Assembly (NCBI GenBank): GCA_011634665.1
Contig: WAEK01000009.1
Span: 1,789,501 to 1,853,500, forward strand
DNA length: 64,000 nt
DNA from: Mortierella sp. BCC40632
Lineage: Eukaryota > Mortierellomycota > Mortierellomycetes > Mortierellales > Mortierellaceae
Direction: 5' to 3'
Part shown: piece after piece, positions 56,863-64,000 of the stretch
How positions within the stretch are numbered: position 1 is the stretch's first letter
Layout of the letters: every line of letters begins with the position of its first letter
The notes under the pieces: model-generated
Database searches by the model: none
Seen by the model: only the letters and a program-made list of their open reading frames with translations
Told to the model about the DNA's origin: nothing
Program-made: the position numbers and the translations under genes

Positions 56863-58969
56863 GTGGTTTTGTAGATCATACTAAAATACATCTTTTTATT
56901 ATTATTACTGATGTTGTTGTTGCTTGGGAAATCGAGCTTAAGCTTGCCATGCTCCTATAGTAGCCGAGATGTAGAAGGGAGAAGGGGCGAGGAAAAGGGA
57001 GGTAGGGAGGAAGGAGTGGTAAAAGATTTAGCTACTTAATGACTCCATGTGGTCCACTAGCTCTTCCATAGCTGGCTGATGTCCAACTCACAAGTAACCT
57101 CTTGACCCCTTGCATTTATTCCATGCGGAGCAAATTAGGAGCCATTGCGTATGAAACAAGCCTGTCTGCCCAAGGAGGTCTGCAGCATTACCCAACCAAG
57201 TCTGCCCGGAGCAATAGGCAAAAGCTTTCTTTTTTTTTTTTTTTTTTTTTTTTTTTGTTCATCGATACAAAACTGATGCTAAGAAAGGGGAGGAGGAGGA
57301 GGAGGAGGATGCACTAAAAGCACTATAGCATAAACACCAATCTTTTTTCTTTTCTCTGCGAGATCTTGTGAGAGAATCCAAGGAGCCAAACGATGAACAG
57401 GTACAAGTGGGCGCAATCACCCTACCCAGCTGATGGAAAAGACAACCGGGGCTTTATTGTTTTTTGTTTTTATTTTTATATAGCCAATTAGTAACGCTCA
57501 GACCAATGGGACTCTCTGAAATTGTAAACTTGCCCCACAGGCGCGTTCAACTCGGAAAAAAGGTAGCTTTTTTACTTGGACCGAGTATTTTTTTTTTTAG
57601 AGAAACCTGATAGACTTTAGAGGGACAGCAAAATCGACCAGAAATAGTTCTTTTTGTGTGAGAAAAGGATGTCTCCATTGGTTCCCCTCGGTAGCTCTTC
57701 CTCTCTATCTCCTGTCTTCAATAACGTAATCTTTGTCGGGTTGTGAAGAGCGTTTTTCTTTCTCTCTTTGCTTCCTTCTTTCTTATTTCTAAAAGTACGA
57801 CTGACACAGATGGCTCATGGGCTCTTTCCTCCTACTTTCGTTCAGCAAGATCAAGTGATCATTGAGTCTGACTTGTGCTTTTTTTTTTTTTTTTTATTCC
57901 CTCACCTCCTTCCGCCCCTTCCGCCCAAAAACAAGACCGAACCTGCAGTGTTGAATGCATTAAACCAGGTGGACTGAAGAAGGGACGGAGATGGAAGGTG
58001 GAGTTCGCATTTCCGCGGGGGAGGGAGATGGGGGAGTCTTCCTATGGCTGGCACTCTATTGGAGTCTGTTTTTGGGTGAATCCCTTCCACAAGGGTTCAT
58101 TCGCACATTGTAAAAGTGGCGTAGCTGTAGGTCACTCTCGGAGGAAAAAAAAATGAGGACGACTGAAGATCTGGGTCCGAAGAACGTGGGGGTGGGGAAA
58201 GGAGCTTGTGTCCACTTTTTTTTTTTTTTTTCTTATTTGCAGGTCATTAAAGGAGAACGGTCATAGAGAATATATCCTCTGGACTGGGGCACACCTTTTC
58301 TTTTCATTTTGGATACCCCTCTCTATCCCCAGGGCCAAACCCTCCTGAGACAGCTCAACGTTTATGTTTTTTTTTTTTTTTTTTTTGGCACCATCTCTCT
58401 CGTTTTTGTTGCACAACTCGACCCTAGGGTAGCCAATCGAATGCGAAAATATCGCGAGCAAAAAAATGTCCATCTCTCAAATGGATGCTCTTTATCATGC
58501 CAAATACGTTCACTAAAACGCCTCCCTTGCCATACCCACACCCAGGATTTCGTGAAGAAAGAAAGGAAAGGAAAAGGAAATTCATCTCGGGCTGCATCTC
58601 TCCCTCTTTTTCTCTCTTTTCGAGTCATCTATAAGATTTGTATTTCGACATTTAGGAGGAAAAATAAAAAAAAAGTTGCTAGAGCACAGAATAATTCATA
58701 CAGAGAAAGGCCATTTTTAGCTAATTAGGACCCCCAATAACCAGAGGCGAAAAGAGAATGCTCAGCTCATGGTGGCAAAAAACTCTCCTCTACCCCCCCC
58801 CCCTTCCCTTCTAACCCCCTAACCCTCTTTTCTCTCTCTCTCTCCACCAGCACTAGCGTAAGAATACTGGGATGGGACTCAATGGATGAAGAAGAAGAAG
58901 AAAAGGAGAACGAAGCACAGGACTTATTTTCACTTTTCTTGCTCTTTCTCTCTTTTAACCCAGGGCCTT
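56417..58969. other. 2.5 kb convergent intergenic region rich in homopolymers
   Basis: Between the 3' ends of the Rac gene and EMC7. It holds an A-tract (about 56679-56715), T-tracts (about 56831-56859, 57232-57256, 57880-57895, 58217-58231 and 58367-58386) and GGA repeats (about 57289-57308). No gene was recognised; frames here are short and pass through homopolymers. Confidence 0.55.
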
Positions 58970-59700
58970 TTACTTTTGCTTGTGATACTGGACCGTCGAA
59001 GGACGGGGCTGTGAGTGCGGTGGCGGCAGCTGGTGCATGGAAGGTTCATAAGTGTCGAGTTGTCCGTTCGGGAGCCTCTTTTCTTCCATTCTGGGACCAC
59101 CCCAAGTGAGATCCGATCGTCCAAGTCCCATGCCCGGAGTGAATGGGTGATCAAACTGATTGGGCGGTTGGTTGATGGGTGCTAGGGGGGCATGCGGGTG
59201 TGGGGGTTGACTGAGATGACCCGGGGGGACGCATCGGTGGAATGCTCGGTCCGGCGTGTCGATGGGGACCCAATGAAGGCAAACAGCTAAAGTCATAGGA
59301 TGCTCGCAAGGTTTCAAGTGCCTCGGAATCTATCGAACAAACAAAAAAGAAGAGAGGGAGGGGAGATATGTTTTAGAGAGTGTCAAAGTACCCACATCCC
59401 AAATGATAGGATCCTATCCATAAACTTTTTTGCCCCATATTAGTTACCAAGGTTGGCCATGATTTTTGGCATCACTAACAGCTATGAATAGGGCAAAGCA
59501 ATGTTAATGCCAACGTTTCGGTCGATTTTTTTTTTTTTTTTTTTTCAACGTCCGAAACATAGACCATACATTGCTCCTGATCCAGCACAGGACGTCATTC
59601 TTGGGACGAGAATTTGCCCCTTACCATTAAAAGACTAAAGCTTGACATCAGAACCATAGGATTAGCAAACCATCCTGCGACTTTGGCCCCTTCAGGTGGC

Positions 59701-59731
<31 letters not shown>

Positions 59732-60706
59732 GAGTAAGTTTAGGAGGCTACTCTCTGGGACTAGCTTTTCTAGCTTTGTAAAAGAGATAGACTTACGACA
59801 TAATGAATTGGTCTCGGGCTCGGAGCGAGGACCAATGGTAGAGGTAACATCTGTAGCTGGCCCGTAAAATGGTCGCCCAGGCTGACTTTGTAAGCAATGG
59901 TATCGCTCGAAGTGATAATTATTCGAACCTAGGAACAGAGAACAGAGACCAATGAATATTAGTTGATCGGATCCTCCTCCTCCTCCTTTTTTTTTTTTTT
60001 TTTTTTTTTGGTCGTTGAAAATACAGAGAAGGGGTTTGGAGAAAAGTTTTCACCTTGGAGTAGACAAGGTAGGGACTCTGCACTTCAAGCAAATACGTTC
60101 CCTCGGGAACATCCGTGCTAAGTCGATTCCAGTACGCAGATACACATATTAGAGAGTAGTCAGATGAGAAGGCGGCTGTACATGAGAGAGAGAGAGAGAG
60201 AGAACCAGTACAGTTTCCTTCGCCAAAGGTCAGCTGCTGAAAATTCTTGGCTGAACTTACAATTCAAAGTTTCCGTCCTTTTCGATCTGAGAAATATATT
60301 GTCCACTGTTCAAGAGAACCCTTGTCTTTAGAGATACACCTAGAGTCGAGGTCGGTCCACACTCCCTCTTTGTGTTAGTCATCTTACACAGAGAAAATGA
60401 CCATATTCTTGGAGCAGCGAAAAAGAATTGACGAGTCAAGTAAAAAAAAAAAAACATCTCCGAACCTCTTGTGACCTTGCCACGATAGCTTACTCCCAAG
60501 AGTCGACCATCGATCTGGGCTGCCTCTATACAGGCTAGCGAGCTGAAAACAACATAAATGACAGGACAAGTAGAGTTAATTGCTTTTAAACCATGAGTAA
60601 AAATTTGAATGCCTCTCTTTCTCTTTTATGAAGTAGAATTCATAGCATAGCATTACCATAGAATACAGGCAAACGCCGCCTGGACAAAGATTTTGGAAAG
60701 TTGCAT
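58970..60706 (-). CDS. EMC7: ER membrane protein complex subunit 7 (EMC7)
   Basis: Seven exons: 60706-60657, 60542-60494, 60382-60261, 60117-60054, 59928-59797, 59699-59625 and 59329-58970 (852 nt, 283 aa). A signal peptide (MQLSKIFVQAAFACIL) precedes a lumenal beta-sandwich. Its marks are QIDGRLLG, LKTRVLLNSGQYISQIEKDG, DVPEGTYLLEVQSPYLVYSK and VRIIITSS. The family hallmark WFANPMVLMSSFSLLM forms the single membrane segment in exon 6. The EMC inserts tail-anchored and multi-pass proteins into the ER membrane. The last exon gives a Pro/His-rich cytosolic tail of about 120 residues, longer than usual, with no homology I recognise. Its frame follows from the exon 6 donor ATG|GTAAGG, but this exon is the least certain. 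GA repeats and T-tracts lie in the introns. Confidence 0.85.
59702..59730. repeat. (GA)n in EMC7 intron, CT on coding strand
   Basis: On the coding strand it is a CT run ending in the acceptor CTCTAG of exon 6, so it acts as the polypyrimidine tract directly at the splice site. Confidence 0.9.
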
Positions 60707-62263
60707 TTCTCTCCTTGACAAGGTGGCGGGTGTCCAAAAGCTTGATTGTCACTTTGTTGTAGTCGAGAAATTAAAAAAAAGGAGGCTGGAAAGTCAACTC
60801 TCTTTGTTCTAAAAGGGAGTCCACACAGTCAACAAGGGCACAGTTTGTACTGGGTCAAAGAGGGGGAGGGTGAAAAGAGGGGAATGTGGAAATAACAAAG
60901 GAGATAGAAAAAAGTCGGATAGTCTAAGCTTCCTGGAACAGAGATACGCTGTGTTGGTGTGAGCACAAAGGGCAAGTCAAGTAAAGTGTATGGAGTCAGT
61001 TGGCAGGGCACAGTATATGGGTGTGGAGAGAAGGCTGATATGAAAGACAATGTGGGAGAGAGAAGAAAGAAAGAAAAAGAGAAAGAGGAGGAGGGAAAAA
61101 GATGACATGACCAACGTCGTCCTGGGACTGCGAGCATAGTCTCACCATCGAGGAAAAAATTAAAAGACCAAGGCGCGTGTCAGCCAATGAAATCAGGCCT
61201 GCAGGAACCGCACGGATCTCACTCTCCCCAGTCATTTGGTATGCTTGGACATGAAGTGACTGGCCAGGTCCTTCAGGCGAGGAGAAGGGGAGCGGGAAAG
61301 AGTGACTTTGGTCACGAAGCTAGAAAAGCCCTCTTCTCGCCTCTCACAACATCGAGACGAGTCGCCAAGGGTACCGCTCTGACCAAGCAACAGATTCCAC
61401 ATGTCATATCTTTTTTTTTTTTTATGCAAGGCCTTTCGCTGTCTGTATCTGTCAATGGACACCTCTGCTGGCCTCTATTGGCTCCAGGGAGACGATGAGG
61501 GTCTGGTGTTCAGATCCTGGCACAAGGATGAGTTTATTTTGAGTTCCGCGTGAGACTCGTTTTCTCACAAATGTGCAGCACTTGCACGGGATGCTCCACG
61601 GGGCTTAGAAGGGGGGAAAAAAAAATATGAACTAAACATTTGAGCAAGTTCAGGGTCCCATTCTTGGACTTTTGTCAACAAATGCCAGGCGGATGTCTTT
61701 ACCGAGTGGTATGTAACAAAAAAGCTCAAAGGATGGATATGAAGCCGAATCAGACTCAGATGCTGCCTGAGCTGGCCACCACTACAGCTAGAAGCCAGGA
61801 AGCCTCGTGCCTGCAGCCAATTGAGCCAATTGATGTCCTGATTTGCTGGATTGTGGGTTACTATCACACTCTTGACCTGACGGATGTTGATTCTGGGTCG
61901 TTCTCATTCCTATTCTTGGATGTGTCTAACTGCAGTACAGGACATAAAATTGATTCCAGATATTAGTCATGCGGTTTTTTTGGTCGCAATTGATAAAGGA
62001 AGCTGCTTTGTGTAAGACTGGAAAATTTTGGGATTTGGGATCCCAGGTTAGGGCCTGTGAGGCCCAAAAGGTTCTACACGCACAAACTCCGTGTAAAAAA
62101 ATCTCCGTACTAACTTGGTGTAAATTTTCCCGCACTGACTCCATGGTACCGCAGTTAGACACATCCCTATTCTTGAAATCACGGTGCCAACAGTCCAAAA
62201 AAAAAATGGCATCAGGAGCCAATCCAGCCCTTAAGTATACCGTTATGACGAGCAAAAGGATAG
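60707..62263. other. 1.6 kb intergenic between EMC7 and the tRNA gene
   Basis: The left part is the EMC7 upstream region. Frames at 61.19-61.5, 61.64-61.97 and 61.93-62.29 kb show no domain or codon pattern that I can support. Nothing else is visible except short A and T runs. Confidence 0.5.
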
Positions 62264-62271
62264 TGACGGAA

Positions 62272-62304
<33 letters not shown>

Positions 62305-62344
62305 TCCTGATTCTGGCGCCTTAGACCAACTCGGCCATTCCGCC
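62264..62344 (-). tRNA. tRNA-Leu(CAG), intronless
   Basis: 81 nt. The acceptor stem GGCGGAA pairs with TTCCGTC with one G-U, and the discriminator base is A. The D-arm carries GGCCGAGTTGGTC. The anticodon stem CCAGA/TCTGG encloses the loop ATCAGGA with anticodon CAG. A long variable arm (TCCGAAAGGGCG region), as in class II tRNAs, is followed by the T-arm TGGGTTCAAATCCCA. No intron and no encoded CCA. It reads CUG codons, so CUG is standard Leu here. Confidence 0.95.
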
Positions 62345-62517
62345 TTTAGATGTTTCATTTTGAATCTAACAAACTAAAGTAGATAAATATTAACATATGC
62401 GATCTTCAGAGACGTATACATTAAATACTTATTGAGTTGATTGTATTTAATGGATCGCTCCCTTTGATGAAGGTGATGGCGAAGTTGCCTGGTTTGGTTT
62501 CGACATTTTTCGCCAAC

Positions 62518-62653
62518 ATGGTAATGTGAAAGATTCGATTTGAGCAAGAAAGTCGCTGGAAACTTTGGAGAGATGCAGGATGCCGGCCTTCCCCTCAGGA
62601 TACTTGAACAAGTCAACCGAACTGCACTTCTTATTTACTTCTGGAATCATCGT

Positions 62654-62737
<84 letters not shown>

Positions 62738-63577
62738 TCTTTATTTTTCACGGAACGCAACTGACCAAACTCTTTCCGGACCTTTTTATACGTCTTTCTA
62801 TCTTCTCAACTCTTCCTCTCTCCCTCTCTCTATCTCTCTCTCTCTCTCTCTTAAAAAAAAAGGATCGTTCAAATCTTAATAGTCAGCTGGAGCATTTGCA
62901 GTCCAAGTATGTCGGAACAGGACATGCCGACACGAGCAAATAGTAAGCAGCCTTTTTGATACTCACTACTGGATAGATCGCATTTTTTGGCACCTTGAGG
63001 ACCTGCTACTCTTGTGTTTTTTTATGACCTCTGGACGCCTTTTGTAAGAGCTTCTGGATCTATCATATTCATTCTGTTTTTTTATTCTGGACGATCGAAT
63101 TAGTGAATGGGGCGTCAATCAAGCAAGAGATTCCTATGCTTCTTTTGTTGGCCATTATCCCATGTTGACCTACTTTGCCCTTGCCGAGAATGAAAGCATT
63201 GCCCGGGTCAAGTTCAACATTTCCGAGGTAAGGGAGGGAAAAGAAAAGAAAAGAAATGAAATGAAAAGAAAAGAAAAGAAATGAAAAGAAAAGAAAAGAA
63301 AAGAAAAGAAAAGAAAAGAAATGAAAAGAAAAGAAAAGAAAAGAAATGAAAAGAAATGAAAAGAAATGAAAAGAAAAGAAAAGAAAAGAAAAGAAATGAA
63401 AAGAAAAGAAAAGAAAAGGGGAGAGCTTCTACAAATGTTCTCTCTTGCTGAGAGATACTTGGTCATCTCATACTCAAGGTTCTTTGTCTGACGAAATACG
63501 TCTCTTATCCTCTTCCTTCCTTTCTTTCATAGAAAATGGTCCAGCCATGTGGTCCTCCTCCTGAGCGTCGGGATTGA
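62518..63577 (+). CDS. SF3B5: SF3b subunit 5 (SF3B5/SF3b10), U2 snRNP component
   Basis: Exons: 62518-62520 (proposed), 62863-62942, 63104-63227 and 63533-63577 (252 nt, 83 aa; the human protein is 86 aa). It is a small scaffold protein of SF3b that binds SF3B1 and helps the U2 snRNP recognise the branch site. Sequence marks: DRSNLNSQLEHLQSKYVGTG, EWGVNQARDSYASFVGHYPM, YFALAENESIARVKFNISEK and the C-terminus VQPCGPPPERRD. The three downstream exons are certain. The first coding exon is inferred: ATG|GTAATG at 62518 joined to AAAAAAG|GATCGT gives M-DRSNLNS, matching human M-T-DRYTIHS with one residue less, and restores frame. Intron 1 then contains the 73-nt CT repeat and intron 3 the A-rich pentamer array. 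Confidence 0.88.
62657..62729. repeat. (TC)36 microsatellite in SF3B5 intron 1
   Basis: An uninterrupted 73-base CT dinucleotide run, followed by ten T. It lies in the proposed first intron, with a second CT block at about 62817-62850 near the acceptor. Confidence 0.95.
63239..63417. repeat. AAAAG/AAATG pentamer array in SF3B5 intron 3
   Basis: About 35 tandem pentamers, mostly GAAAA with scattered GAAAT variants, fill most of the intron starting 11 bases after its donor. The coding strand is purine-rich, unlike the pyrimidine tracts in other introns here. Confidence 0.95.
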
Positions 63578-64000
63578 GCGATACCAAGAAGATTCCTTAT
63601 CCATTCTTCCCTCTTCTCTTTTTTTTTTTTTTAAAAAAAAAAAAAAAAGCCTCTGTAAAGTATTCATAGTCTCTCTCTCTTATTCTCTTGCTTTCCCGAA
63701 TTATAACAGAAAGAAAAATTAGCTCCTCCCCCCTCATGAGTGTCGATGATGGACCCAGAGTGGCCCCAGATTGTGCCTGTACTTTTGAATGACAAAGAAA
63801 CCTACCAAATCGACTTCTCTACAAAGAGAGTGAGTGGGAGAGAAGGGTTGAAAATGGCGAGACATTCTGAGATAAAAGACAAACAATGAGAAGAAGAATT
63901 GTCGGGAAGGGACAGACCAAAGAGATATGGAGAAGCGAGGTGGTGGTAGCACAATGAGAGCGTACCAAGAGAAGCAGAGTCTGTGATTGTGAGAGATCTA
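63578..64000. other. Right-edge sequence after SF3B5
   Basis: 3' flank with a T-run directly followed by an A-run (about 63619-63648), a potential A/T hairpin near the SF3B5 transcript end. The remaining bases, some with reverse-strand frames, cannot be assigned to a gene within the window. Confidence 0.5.

Noticed and set aside
58800..58830. Telomere-like CCCTAACCC string
   Set aside because: Only one to two imperfect units (AACCCCCTAACCC) inside C-rich sequence; not a telomere repeat array.
61187..62288. Three frames of 103-120 aa between EMC7 and the tRNA
   Set aside because: No motif, mixed strands, and one overlaps the tRNA gene. No support beyond being open.

Overview
The window looks like nuclear DNA of an early-diverging filamentous fungus, most likely in or near Mortierellomycota (Mortierella-like). 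This placement is inference. It rests on intron-rich genes with short GTAAGT-type introns, eukaryotic housekeeping genes (exportin-2, SF3b5, EMC7, ALG10, Rac), a LARP1 that keeps its DM15 repeats, F-box/LRR-type genes, and very many A/T homopolymers and GA/CT microsatellites. No operons, plasmid, phage or CRISPR features were seen.

Layout, left to right. 0.74-1.3 kb: a decayed Fanzor/TnpB-like transposase relic. 1.7-4.6 kb (-): acyl-CoA-binding protein with a C-terminal membrane anchor (ACBD5/Atg37-like). 5.8-11.3 kb (-): full-size ABCG transporter, 12 exons, 1478 aa. 11.7-16.6 kb (-): exportin-2/CSE1. 17.5-20.6 kb (+): LARP1-like RNA-binding protein. 20.9-23.4 kb (-): a ChlI/MoxR-like AAA+ protein without a visible Walker A. 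24.3-29.0 kb: secreted beta-trefoil-like genes, namely one intact gene, a tandem pseudogene, a probable third relic, and an intact small lectin-like gene on the opposite strand. 32.1-37.5 kb (-): giant RAX1-like RGS/membrane protein. 40.0-41.1 kb (-): zinc phospholipase C/P1-nuclease-like protein. 43.2-45.5 kb (-) and 46.8-48.5 kb (+): two divergent F-box-type genes. 48.7-51.0 kb (-): ALG10. 54.5-56.4 kb (+): Rac GTPase whose first exon does not read correctly. 59.0-60.7 kb (-): EMC7. 62.3 kb (-): tRNA-Leu(CAG). 62.5-63.6 kb (+): SF3b subunit 5.

Exon structures were built by hand from splice signals and family conservation. For every multi-exon gene whose exons are all listed, except Rac, the summed coding length is a multiple of three, which supports the joins. 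Functional links are few: ALG10 and EMC7 act in the ER, RAX1 and Rac in polarised growth, exportin-2, LARP1 and SF3b5 in nuclear and RNA traffic. The rest of the order looks like ordinary eukaryotic gene scatter, with accessory character only at 0.7-1.3 kb and 24-29 kb.
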